Shown: one piece after another, positions 1 through 8,710 of the stretch
Numbering within the stretch: position 1 is the first letter of the stretch
Layout of the letters: each line of letters begins with the position of its first letter
Assembly (NCBI RefSeq): GCF_012726345.1
Contig: NZ_PTXN01000010.1
Coordinates: 124,001 to 188,000 of the forward strand
Length of the DNA: 64,000 nt
Origin: Marinomonas sp. UCMA 3892
Lineage (GTDB): Bacteria; Pseudomonadota; Gammaproteobacteria; Pseudomonadales; Marinomonadaceae
Direction: 5' to 3'
The notes under the pieces: model-generated
What the model saw: only the letters and a program-made list of their open reading frames with translations
What the model was told of the DNA's origin: nothing
Database searches by the model: none
Program-made: the position numbers and the translations under genes

Positions 1-193
1 AAGTGGATTTTTTTAGAGTTATTGTTTGATGTTCTTGTTTTAGAGTGATCAGACCGCTTTATCTAACAAAATTAAGCAGTAGAGCACACAAAAGTTATGC
101 TCTGACTGACATGATAACAATCTAAACATAAAACAGATAATCAGCATTACTGATAAGCTTATTACCTGATAACCAACATCAAACTGCATAAGC

Positions 194-228
194 AAAAAAC
201 GCCCAATGCAATACATCGAGCGTTTTTT
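194..228. terminator. Bidirectional hairpin terminator downstream of the Hsp70 gene
   Basis: A 9-bp inverted repeat (AAAAAACGC and GCGTTTTTT) flanks a loop of about 17 nt. The A/T runs on both arms give a T-tract on either strand, so it can end the minus-strand Hsp70 operon (stop at 284) and any plus-strand transcript entering from the left. I see no gene in 1-283 apart from this hairpin. Confidence 0.6.
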
Positions 229-283
229 ATAACTAAAGATAGAACGTAAATCGGATTACTATACAAGACCTACTTGAAAGGCA

Positions 284-3004
284 CTACAAGCGCAATCCAA
301 TTGGCAAACTTTCACCAACTAAGGCATTAAGCTCGTCGCTGTTAATCTCAATTTGACTTTCTAAACGCTCAAGCCATTGAACTGGGCATTTGTCTTTTTT
401 GAGTTTGTTCGCCACTTTTTTGCGTAAAGCGCTGAGTTTATCGGATTCACCAACGCTGACTTGGCTCATCAGAACGGCTGCCAAACCTGCTTGCTTACGC
501 TTTTTCCAATCTTCTTTAAGTGTAACTTCTAGGATCGGAAAGAGCTTATTCTCAGCAATTCTTTGCTCTTGCTTTCCAGATAAAAGATGACGGGAGGCAA
601 TTCGTCCTATCGTCCACCAAGCAGTATCCGGCTCAGAGGTTTTTTGTAAACGTTTTAGTAACCAATCTATTGCGGTGGTTTTATCTTCATTAGACAAACT
701 CTCTAACGCACCAACCAAACGAATTAAATCGTCACTGGACTTAGTGGTCAGAGCTTTCATCTTGTCACGAGAACGCTGCCCTGTTGGCGAATAGTATTGG
801 CTAAATTGTTTGAACAAGTACGTTTGTTGTTCAATAGATAAACCGCCTGCGATACGACGATATAAAGTCCAATATTGCCCCCAAACAGGCGCGGTGTCGA
901 ACTGAGCACCGGCTTTAGTGGCATTCACCACTTGCTGTACACGAGCCAAATCATCCGCAGCGCCAAAGCCAGGACGTAAACAATAGCCCATCAACTGCAA
1001 CCATTGACGCTCATGCTGAGCACTTTTGGTTCGACCAGATTTAAGACTTAAAAGCTTATCGACCAAACGTCGCGATGTGGCAAGGTTCCAATCATCACGA
1101 TTACCCAGTAACTGCTCCAAATCCTGTTTAAGAGATTTTACCAAGTCCGGATTTTGCTTTTGACCCGCGCTAGAAAAACACTTCGCTAAATGCTCTTCCG
1201 CTTGGCCCATATTGGCATGCAGTAAACCACTTTCATCAGATTGCTCAGAGTCTTGCGAAGAACTAGCTTGGGTTGAAAAATCCAAACGCCATTGGTCTTT
1301 CTGGTTGTTCGCGTTTAACACTACTTGCAACACCCCCACTTCGGTCATTTGCACCGATAGCGTTACGGCTGTTTCTTGCGAATCGATGGAGCCATCCAGC
1401 TCGGTCATCAAGGTAGAAATATAGTGCAATCCATCTTGATCACGTACTCTGCCAACCACACATTCAAGATGATCGTCAGAGCGATACAAAGGGAACTGTA
1501 CTTGCTGGCCCAGAGTGACAAAGAACTCTTGTTCTAAGCGAATGGTTTCGCCTTTTAAAGTGCCTTTTGGCAAAATGCCGACAAATTCATTCTCGCCAAC
1601 TTTAAGGTATAAACTGTGCGCCACGCCACTTTCAATGCGTGTACTTTCGCCTGCTAGGGCGTTTAAATACATGGCGGCACCTTTGGCAACCGCATCGTTA
1701 GGTTCGTCTGCAGAGCAGGCTAAAATAGGCTTAGAAGACCAAGTATTCAGCTGTTCTAGTAAACGAGCTTTTAACACAGGACTGTTAAATAAACCGCCGT
1801 TAAATAAAACTGCATCTGGCATAATCGAGCCGGTTGCGGCTTCGATTACTGCTCCATGTTGCTGTAAAAAAGCCGCTAAATGCCGTGTGAAAGCAGGATC
1901 TGACTCATAAGGCAAACCCAAGGTGTGCATGGCATAATCGCTCTTTTGCACCTTATCATCACTCTTCACCAAAGGAAAAAAACCGTTACGGATTTGTTCT
2001 AATAAGGCTTCTCTCGATACATCAAATTTTTGCGAACCACCGATTAAACGACTACCACCACCAAGCACAGTAATGCTTAACGATTCCGGTGCGTCTTTAC
2101 CTAATAAGGTTTCTTTAGCTTGGCGAGTTTGCTGAACCAAAGCCGCTAAACGTGTAGCAGATAACGCAGAGATTTGCTTAGGATCTAACTGAAACGCCAA
2201 GGCTTGATCAAGGTTATCGCCACCAAGCAATAGATGCTCACCTACGGCGATTCGTTTAAGCGAAACGCTTTTCGCCTTTGCTGATGTAGGCTGAATAGCA
2301 ACCAGACTAAAATCACTGGTGCCTCCACCAATATCGACCACCAAGAGCATTTTTTTATCGACTAACGCGGCGAGTTTTTCGTCATCGCTAATGTAGTGAT
2401 AACAAGCTGCTTGCGGCTCTTCAAGAAGATATAAATCGTTTAGACCAGCCAGTTTGGCTGCTTCCAAGGTTAACGCTCGCGCTTCTTCATCAAAAGACGC
2501 AGGCAAGGTTAACGCTATGGATTGAGATTCTAACGGTGCATCAGCAAAGCGATGATTCCAGCTCTGCTTAATATGCAATAAAAGAATCTTACTCGCTTCA
2601 AGTGGGCTAAGTTTTTTAGGAAACTCGCTCGCCCAAGGCAAGATCGCCGAACGACGATCTACCTGACGATGGCTCAACCAGCTTTTCGCACTTTGCACCA
2701 ATTGCCCAGCTCGACGCTGGCCTAAAGCTAACGCTCCAACACCAACGATTCGTTCTTTATCATGGTGACGCCAGGGTAAAACTGGATCAATTTTACCGAT
2801 CTCATCTGACGCCAACACATAAATTGCACTCGGTAAATAAGTAAACTCTTGTACCGAGCCATCCGCCATCACTTGCGGAATAGGCAGCAAAGCGGGCGCA
2901 TTTGCATTCGAATGGTCAGATACTGGAATGTAAGAGACGACACAGTTAGTTGTCCCTAAATCAATCCCAACTCGATAAGCAGAATGAAAAGCTGGTTGTG
3001 CCAT
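284..3004 (-). CDS. Non-canonical Hsp70 (DnaK-related) protein, 906 aa, with long C-terminal domain
   Basis: The N-terminal half is an actin-like Hsp70 ATPase: phosphate-1 loop GIDLGTTNCVVSY near residue 13, phosphate-2 loop VDIGGGTSDFSLV near 225, and the adenosine motif LFNGGLFNSPVLKARL near 400. The C-terminal half (about 450-906) is not a canonical DnaK substrate-binding domain and has no EEVD-like tail; it resembles the DnaK-related C-terminal family DUF3731. DnaK itself is about 640 aa, so this is a distinct lineage. The gene lies 3 nt behind a second Hsp70 gene on the same strand, and both follow a DUF2760 gene. Cytosolic location is inferred because there is no signal peptide or membrane segment. 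Its client and its cochaperone are unknown. Confidence 0.9.
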   Translation of the reverse strand: MAQPAFHSAYRVGIDLGTTNCVVSYIPVSDHSNANAPALLPIPQVMADGSVQEFTYLPSAIYVLASDEIGKIDPVLPWRHHDKERIVGVGALALGQRRAGQLVQSAKSWLSHRQVDRRSAILPWASEFPKKLSPLEASKILLLHIKQSWNHRFADAPLESQSIALTLPASFDEEARALTLEAAKLAGLNDLYLLEEPQAACYHYISDDEKLAALVDKKMLLVVDIGGGTSDFSLVAIQPTSAKAKSVSLKRIAVGEHLLLGGDNLDQALAFQLDPKQISALSATRLAALVQQTRQAKETLLGKDAPESLSITVLGGGSRLIGGSQKFDVSREALLEQIRNGFFPLVKSDDKVQKSDYAMHTLGLPYESDPAFTRHLAAFLQQHGAVIEAATGSIMPDAVLFNGGLFNSPVLKARLLEQLNTWSSKPILACSADEPNDAVAKGAAMYLNALAGESTRIESGVAHSLYLKVGENEFVGILPKGTLKGETIRLEQEFFVTLGQQVQFPLYRSDDHLECVVGRVRDQDGLHYISTLMTELDGSIDSQETAVTLSVQMTEVGVLQVVLNANNQKDQWRLDFSTQASSSQDSEQSDESGLLHANMGQAEEHLAKCFSSAGQKQNPDLVKSLKQDLEQLLGNRDDWNLATSRRLVDKLLSLKSGRTKSAQHERQWLQLMGYCLRPGFGAADDLARVQQVVNATKAGAQFDTAPVWGQYWTLYRRIAGGLSIEQQTYLFKQFSQYYSPTGQRSRDKMKALTTKSSDDLIRLVGALESLSNEDKTTAIDWLLKRLQKTSEPDTAWWTIGRIASRHLLSGKQEQRIAENKLFPILEVTLKEDWKKRKQAGLAAVLMSQVSVGESDKLSALRKKVANKLKKDKCPVQWLERLESQIEINSDELNALVGESLPIGLRL

Positions 3005-3007
3005 GGT

Positions 3008-4786
3008 TTACGACTCCCTAACTTGAAACTCAATTGTCCAACTTAGGTCAGATTGCGTATCGTGCGCTTGCAATAACAGTAAGCCCAATTCGGTAACACG
3101 AGCGGTTAAATATACTCGCACCATGTCACCCGCATGATAATGACCCGCGTCTAAACGAACCGATAAAGGATTCAATTCATCGAGTTGAGATATCGAAAAA
3201 GACGCAATAACTTTACCAACTGAATGCGCTTCGCTGTTTTTTGATTGGAAAAAACGGAAGGTTACAGTTTCGCCAACAACGAGCGAAAACTCGTTCGGGA
3301 GCATTTGCTCTTCGGAACCTTCTTCCAAGCCAAAAGGTGCAACACAAATAGCATCGACAGGTGGCGCCATGCCCGGAATCGCCGGCATTGGGCTAGCTAC
3401 ACCAATGTAATAGTTAGCCGCTAAACCACTTTTAACTTTAACTCCGCCTTCCGCTTGCACTTGGGCATAATAGGTCGCGCCTTTCGCAACCGCGTGATCC
3501 AAATGTGATGGCGTCAACATGGTTAACTCTCTGCCGCTCAACGACTCAGACAGCATTGCTGCTAAACGAGTTTCCAGTGTGCTGCGAATTACATTAGCGT
3601 TAAACACGCCGCCGTTTAGCAAGATCTTCGTTGGCTTCACATCATGCTGAGCTAAGAACTCACTAATATGACGAGTAATCGCTGGATCACCTTCGTAATC
3701 CAAATTGATCGCACTAAAGCCACTGCGCGCTGTTTTTTGAGCTTGCTCACCTAACTGCACTTGCGGGAAGAAACCATCAATCAAAAGCTGCTGCACATCG
3801 TGTTGCGTCAAGGTCGCTTTGATGCTGTTATTGAACAAGCTACGACCGCGACTTGGCACAACAACGCTGACTTCTTCTAGATCAGCATTGGATAGCAAAC
3901 GTTCTTTCGCTTCACGGCAAGCTTGAGTTAAACCGCTGATTTGCCAAGGTTCAAGATTAGTTCCATTTTGTGCTAATTGAGCAGCCAAATGGTAGGTCAA
4001 CGTCAAATCCATGTTGTCGCCACCAAGTAAGATATGACGACCAACCGCCACGCGCTCTAAGCCAAGAGCACCCTCTTGCTCGACGGCTTGGATCAAGGAT
4101 AAATCTGTCGTGCCACCGCCCACATCGACAACTAAAATATGCTCGTTCACCTCTAGGCTTTCAGACCAATTTTGTTGATCACTCAACCATGCGTAAAACG
4201 CGGCTAATGGCTCTTCAATCAAACGAGCACGCAAGCCAACTTTTTCAGCCGCTTGCTCGGTGATAGCCCGAGCCGCAGGATCAAATGAGGCTGGCACAGT
4301 AATGACGACTGTTTGCTCAGCAATCGGCGCATTAGGAAATTGGTTTGCCCAGGCACTGACTAAATGAGCTAACAGGGTTTCTGTCACTTTTGCTGGGGAG
4401 ACTTTTTCAACTTCTTCCAGAGCATCAACAGGTAAAACCGCTTCATCTGAGCTGACGCGCGAATGGCACAACCAACTTTTAGCGCTTTGCACCAATCGGC
4501 CAGAAGATTTTGCACCCAGCTCACGAGCCAACTGACCCACAATAAAAGGCGCTTTACCCCAAGGAAGCTGTAGGTCGCTTTCTAAAAATTCGGTTTTATG
4601 GTGGAAATATACAAACGAAGGTAATAAAGGACGAGCATCCACTTGGCCTGCCGCGATAAACTGCGGAATGAGCAATTGTTGAATGCGCCCTACTTGATTC
4701 GTTTCTACTTCTGCCTGGTTAGACGGAGAATAATAGACAGCCGAATGCGTGGTACCAAGATCGATACCAATGAAATATTGACTCAT
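3008..4786 (-). CDS. Hsp70 family protein, 592 aa
   Basis: This is a second Hsp70-type ATPase with phosphate-1 motif GIDLGTTHSAVYY near residue 7, phosphate-2 motif VDVGGGTTDLSL near 218 and adenosine-type motif LLNGGVFNANVIRS near 380. After the ATPase core comes a short beta-rich tail (about 450-592) instead of a full DnaK-type peptide-binding domain and lid. Spacing is 3 nt to both the upstream DUF2760 gene and the downstream 906-aa Hsp70, so the three are almost certainly cotranscribed. The paired Hsp70s may work together or form a heteromer; that is inference. No signal peptide is seen. Confidence 0.9.
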   Translation of the reverse strand: MSQYFIGIDLGTTHSAVYYSPSNQAEVETNQVGRIQQLLIPQFIAAGQVDARPLLPSFVYFHHKTEFLESDLQLPWGKAPFIVGQLARELGAKSSGRLVQSAKSWLCHSRVSSDEAVLPVDALEEVEKVSPAKVTETLLAHLVSAWANQFPNAPIAEQTVVITVPASFDPAARAITEQAAEKVGLRARLIEEPLAAFYAWLSDQQNWSESLEVNEHILVVDVGGGTTDLSLIQAVEQEGALGLERVAVGRHILLGGDNMDLTLTYHLAAQLAQNGTNLEPWQISGLTQACREAKERLLSNADLEEVSVVVPSRGRSLFNNSIKATLTQHDVQQLLIDGFFPQVQLGEQAQKTARSGFSAINLDYEGDPAITRHISEFLAQHDVKPTKILLNGGVFNANVIRSTLETRLAAMLSESLSGRELTMLTPSHLDHAVAKGATYYAQVQAEGGVKVKSGLAANYYIGVASPMPAIPGMAPPVDAICVAPFGLEEGSEEQMLPNEFSLVVGETVTFRFFQSKNSEAHSVGKVIASFSISQLDELNPLSVRLDAGHYHAGDMVRVYLTARVTELGLLLLQAHDTQSDLSWTIEFQVRES

Positions 4787-4789
4787 GAG

Positions 4790-5398
4790 CTATACCTCGA
4801 TTTCAGCTGGCGCTAGAATATTTAAACTTTCGGTATTAGTTACTTTTGGCAAACGAGTTTCAGTCACCTTCCAGCCGGGATGAATAAGCGTACCAACATA
4901 TGGGCCATCGCCTTCAACTCGACCTTCTAGTTTGATCTGTTTTGCATCATAACCAGATGGCACTTCTACACGACTATTTTCTGCCGCCGTGTTCACTACG
5001 TCTGTAGACACGACATCTATGGTAAAGTGTTGCTTCAACACTTTAGAACAACCGGCGTGGATTTGGCGAGATGCCGCCCCCACATCCTCATCGCTGTAAT
5101 CATCAATGCTTTCTTGAATGAAATCGACGAAACGCGCTTCTTGTTGTAATAGTTGCAATAATTGATGCGCACCATCGGCGTTTACCGTATCCAACACAGG
5201 CGCAGCGACTTCGATTTCCCGAATCACTTCTACTTGTTCTGTAATGATTTTTGGTTCAACTTCAAAGGCAAATGGTTCGCCTTGACCAACAGTTTGGCAG
5301 CGAGCGGCGTAATCGCCGCTCCCCATATATTTAAAAAACTGACCAAATGCGCCCAAAAAGCGCGGTACAAATGAAACTGGTTTTACTTTATTCGTCAT
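4790..5398 (-). CDS. DUF2760 domain-containing protein, 202 aa
   Basis: This is a small soluble protein of the DUF2760 type, recognised from overall sequence (FVPRFLGAFGQFFKYMGSGDYA at the start, then a VEVPSGYDAKQIKLEGRV core) and from its place directly before two Hsp70 genes, an arrangement I recall from other gammaproteobacteria. It has no signal peptide, no transmembrane segment and no catalytic motif that I can identify. The C-terminal part (about 140-202) is beta-rich and contains HPGWKV. It starts 21 nt downstream of the uup stop, so uup may be in the same operon. A role as an adaptor or client of the Hsp70 pair is a guess from context only. Confidence 0.8.
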   Translation of the reverse strand: MTNKVKPVSFVPRFLGAFGQFFKYMGSGDYAARCQTVGQGEPFAFEVEPKIITEQVEVIREIEVAAPVLDTVNADGAHQLLQLLQQEARFVDFIQESIDDYSDEDVGAASRQIHAGCSKVLKQHFTIDVVSTDVVNTAAENSRVEVPSGYDAKQIKLEGRVEGDGPYVGTLIHPGWKVTETRLPKVTNTESLNILAPAEIEV

Positions 5399-5419
5399 AA
5401 TTTACCCGTTTTGCGCAGT

Positions 5420-7342
5420 TTAACCGTTTTGCATCTCTTCAAGCTCTAACCAACGCTCCATAGTTGTCTCAAGCTCTTCTTCTTTATGCGCTAGCTTTGC
5501 TAAGGTTTTTTGCACTTTATCCGCATCACCAGCATAAAACTCTGGTGCGCTGGTTGTTACATGTAAAGCTGCAATTTCTTCTTCCAACTTCGCAATAGTC
5601 GCTGGCATATCATCAAATTCGCGCTGAATTTTATAACTTAGCTTGGCTTTTGGCTTGGCCTGTACAGCAGATTTCTGATTGGCTTTTTTCGGTTCAGCTT
5701 TGGCTTTTTCTTTTTTGCTTGGCGCGTCGTCAGTTTGGGAAGTAGATTCTGTTGGGAATTTACCACCTTGACGAATCCAGTCTTGATAGCCACCAACATA
5801 TTCTTTCACTCGACCTTCGCCTTCAAAAGCAATAACACTGGTTACAACGTTATCAAGGAAAGCACGGTCATGACTTACCAATAATAAGGTGCCATCATAG
5901 TTCATCAGTAACTCTTCAAGAAGCTCCAATGTTTCTACATCAAGATCGTTGGTTGGCTCATCCATAATCAAAAGATTAGCTGGGCGAGTAAATAGCTTCG
6001 CCAACAATACACGGTTTCGTTCGCCACCAGACAAGGCTTTTACTGGCGTACGAGCACGCTCAGGTGGAAAAAGGAAATCGCCAAGATAGCCGATAACGTG
6101 TTTGTTCTGGCCATTAATTTCGATAACGTCTTTGCCTTCACCCACGTTTTCTGCAACGGTTTGTTCTGGATCAAGTTGCTCACGTAGCTGATCAAAATAC
6201 GCCACATTAAGTTTAGTTCCTTGACGAACAGTGCCAGTCTCAGGCTCAAGATCCCCTAAAAGAATTTTCAGGAAGGTACTTTTACCACAACCATTTGGAC
6301 CGATCAGACCAATTCGGTCTCCACGATTCACAATAAAATCCATAGGTTGTAGGATCACTTTGTCAGCAAAGGAGTGACCAACTTGAGTGAATTCCGCTAC
6401 TAACTTGCCAGACTTGTCTTTGGTCTCAATCGCCATTTTAGCATTACCTTGGCGATTAATACGTTCAGATCGTTCTTCACGTAACGCTTTCAAAGCACGA
6501 ACTCGGCCTTCATTACGAGTACGGCGAGCTTTAATACCTTGTCGAATCCAAACTTCCTCTTCAGCCAAACGTTTGTCAAATAAAGCATTTGCGCGCTCTT
6601 CTTCTTCAAGCATTTTTTCTTTAAAAGCAAGGAACGCAGTAATATTACCACTGAAGGAAATCAAATTACCGCGATCAAGCTCGATGATACGGTTAGCTAA
6701 TTTCTCAAGGAAGCGACGGTCATGGGTAATGAACAAGATCAAACCACGAAATTGCTGCAGTTGTTGCTCCATCCATTCGATTGTTGGAACATCCAAATGG
6801 TTTGTTGGCTCATCCAGTAGCAAGACATCAGGGTTAGAAATTAGCGCTTGCGCTAAAATGACACGACGACGCCAACCACCTGAAAGCTCAGACATTAATT
6901 TGTCTGCAGGCAAAGCCAAACGTTGAATCATATGATTCACACGCTGTTCTAGATCCCAACCTTGAATCCGATCTAATTCGGTCTGAATATCGCTTAATTC
7001 ATTGGAGTGGTCATTCTCGAAATCTTCTAATAGCTTAAAGTAACGCGCCATTAAAAAATGCGCTTCTCCAGCCCCTTCACTCACCACTTCACGAACGGTT
7101 TTTTCATTCGCATCAGGTAGTTCCTGTGGCAGCTGCCCGATGGTCATGCCACCTTCTAAACGAACCATACCTTCATCGGCAATTTGCTCACCTGAAATGA
7201 CTTTTAACAGCGTAGATTTACCTGCACCATTACGTCCAATAATTGCAACACGCTCTCCAGCTTCTGCTGAAAAACTGATTTTTGACAGCAGCGGATTATG
7301 CCCAAAAGCTACACTGATCTGTTCTAACGACAATAGACTCAT
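5420..7342 (-). CDS. uup: ABC-F family ATPase Uup, 640 aa
   Basis: Two ABC ATPase cassettes lie in one chain without membrane segments. The first Walker A is GRNGAGKST near residue 38 with signature LSGGWRRR near 155; the second Walker A is GPNGCGKST near 350 with signature LSGGERNR near 440. Between them is a charged helical linker, and after about 540 a Lys-rich stretch and coiled-coil C-terminal domain typical of Uup. The length matches E. coli Uup (about 635 aa). ABC-F proteins act on ribosomes; Uup has been linked to DNA-transposon excision and ribosome assembly phenotypes. It is first in a probable operon with the DUF2760 and Hsp70 genes, and diverges from the RND efflux operon. Confidence 0.93.
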   Translation of the reverse strand: MSLLSLEQISVAFGHNPLLSKISFSAEAGERVAIIGRNGAGKSTLLKVISGEQIADEGMVRLEGGMTIGQLPQELPDANEKTVREVVSEGAGEAHFLMARYFKLLEDFENDHSNELSDIQTELDRIQGWDLEQRVNHMIQRLALPADKLMSELSGGWRRRVILAQALISNPDVLLLDEPTNHLDVPTIEWMEQQLQQFRGLILFITHDRRFLEKLANRIIELDRGNLISFSGNITAFLAFKEKMLEEEERANALFDKRLAEEEVWIRQGIKARRTRNEGRVRALKALREERSERINRQGNAKMAIETKDKSGKLVAEFTQVGHSFADKVILQPMDFIVNRGDRIGLIGPNGCGKSTFLKILLGDLEPETGTVRQGTKLNVAYFDQLREQLDPEQTVAENVGEGKDVIEINGQNKHVIGYLGDFLFPPERARTPVKALSGGERNRVLLAKLFTRPANLLIMDEPTNDLDVETLELLEELLMNYDGTLLLVSHDRAFLDNVVTSVIAFEGEGRVKEYVGGYQDWIRQGGKFPTESTSQTDDAPSKKEKAKAEPKKANQKSAVQAKPKAKLSYKIQREFDDMPATIAKLEEEIAALHVTTSAPEFYAGDADKVQKTLAKLAHKEEELETTMERWLELEEMQNG

Positions 7343-7604
7343 ATCTATCCATATAAAGTAAAAATTTTGTGGCGGTATAGTATCATCCTTCTAGGCGAAG
7401 GTTGAGCAAATAGACGAGACTAGATATTAAAAAGAAACAGTTTTTTGCTCGCAAAAAATATTTCCAGCAACTTTGATCATAAAATCACGATTTATTCTTG
7501 CTATTGTGTGCACAAGGTTTAATCAAAAACGCTTTCTTCCTTATTATTTACGAATATACTAACCCCCACATAATGATAATTTTTATATTTCATGGAGTAT
7601 TTGA

Positions 7605-8699
7605 ATGGAGCTTAAAAGCAAGGTAGGGCCAATTACCGCTGTGGTCGTTGCCGTCGCTACCGTAACCTGGATGTTTGCAGGAGGCAATGGCATTACGGTT
7701 AGCCCAACAGAAAACAAACAGAATGAAGGTACTGTTTCATCTCAGGCAAAAGAAAGCAAACTAGCGTATCCAGTTCAAGCCAAAACATTAATAACTAAAA
7801 CCATTGAAATGCACTTGCCATTAAGCGGAAAGACATTAGCAGATGAGACTTTGCAGCTTATCAATAGTTATCAAGGACGCATAATAAAACTACCTATCGA
7901 AAAAGGGCGTTTCATTAAAAAAGGCACCTCTATAGTACAAATAGATACTCGTACTCTTAAGGTTCAAATAGAACAAGCTGGTTTACTCGTCAAACAAAAA
8001 CAGCTTGAACTAGATGGCATCAGAAAACTGAATGCAGGCAACTTGACTTCAAAGGTCAATCTAGCCCAAGCGGAAACAGATCTTGCTTCTGCAAAAGCGA
8101 CAGAAAAATCATTATTAGTTGATTTAGAGAATGCAAATGTAACCGCGCCCTTCTCAGGCATACTAAATACCTTAGAGGTCCAAGAAGGACAAGTATTAGC
8201 TGTTGGTGCAACAATTGGCACCCTAGTTTCAGTGAACCCGATAAAAGTTAGTGTCAATATTCCACAAAATAAAATTCAACTCATAAAACTTGGCACTCAA
8301 GGCAACATTCGCCTTGAATCTGGCTATGAAGCCGAAGGGTTCGTTTCCTATATTAGTTCAACAGCTAACGAATCTAGCCGAACCATCAGTGTCGAAATGC
8401 AAGTTGAAAACCCTGGCAACACTATACCTGCCGGCTTAACTGCTGCCGTTGATTTCATTTTAGATCAACAAAGAGCTCATGCTTTTTCGCCAGCACTACT
8501 CACTTTAGATAATTCAGGTAGAACGGCCATAAAAACTATCAACATCGATAATACTGTTGTTGTATCACCTGTTGAAATCATTAAATCAGAACGCGATCAA
8601 GTTTGGGTGCGCGGCCTTCCCGATAATGTAAACATTATTACCGTCGGACAAGGTTTTGTGTCTGCGGGCGATAAAGTCGAAGCCCATTATCAAAACTAA
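7605..8699 (+). CDS. RND efflux periplasmic adaptor (membrane fusion protein), 364 aa
   Basis: The chain has an N-terminal membrane anchor (TAVVVAVATVTWMFAGG, about residues 10-27). A split lipoyl/barrel-sandwich region follows (GRIIKLPIEKGRFIKKGT near 90 and NVTAPFSGILNTLEVQEG near 180) around a short coiled-coil hairpin, then a beta-barrel domain. This is the AcrA/MexA-type adaptor fold. The stop codon overlaps a strong ribosome-binding site (AAGGAGG, 8698-8704) for the permease that follows 11 nt later, so the two are translationally paired. No outer-membrane channel gene is present; a TolC encoded elsewhere is expected. The substrate is unknown. The 262-nt divergent region to uup holds no regulator gene. 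Confidence 0.9.
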   Translation: MELKSKVGPITAVVVAVATVTWMFAGGNGITVSPTENKQNEGTVSSQAKESKLAYPVQAKTLITKTIEMHLPLSGKTLADETLQLINSYQGRIIKLPIEKGRFIKKGTSIVQIDTRTLKVQIEQAGLLVKQKQLELDGIRKLNAGNLTSKVNLAQAETDLASAKATEKSLLVDLENANVTAPFSGILNTLEVQEGQVLAVGATIGTLVSVNPIKVSVNIPQNKIQLIKLGTQGNIRLESGYEAEGFVSYISSTANESSRTISVEMQVENPGNTIPAGLTAAVDFILDQQRAHAFSPALLTLDNSGRTAIKTINIDNTVVVSPVEIIKSERDQVWVRGLPDNVNIITVGQGFVSAGDKVEAHYQN

Positions 8700-8710
8700 G
8701 GAGGCCCACA

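Noticed and set aside
1212..1910. Plus-strand frames inside the Hsp70 gene
   Set aside because: They are antisense shadows of a well-supported Hsp70 coding sequence.
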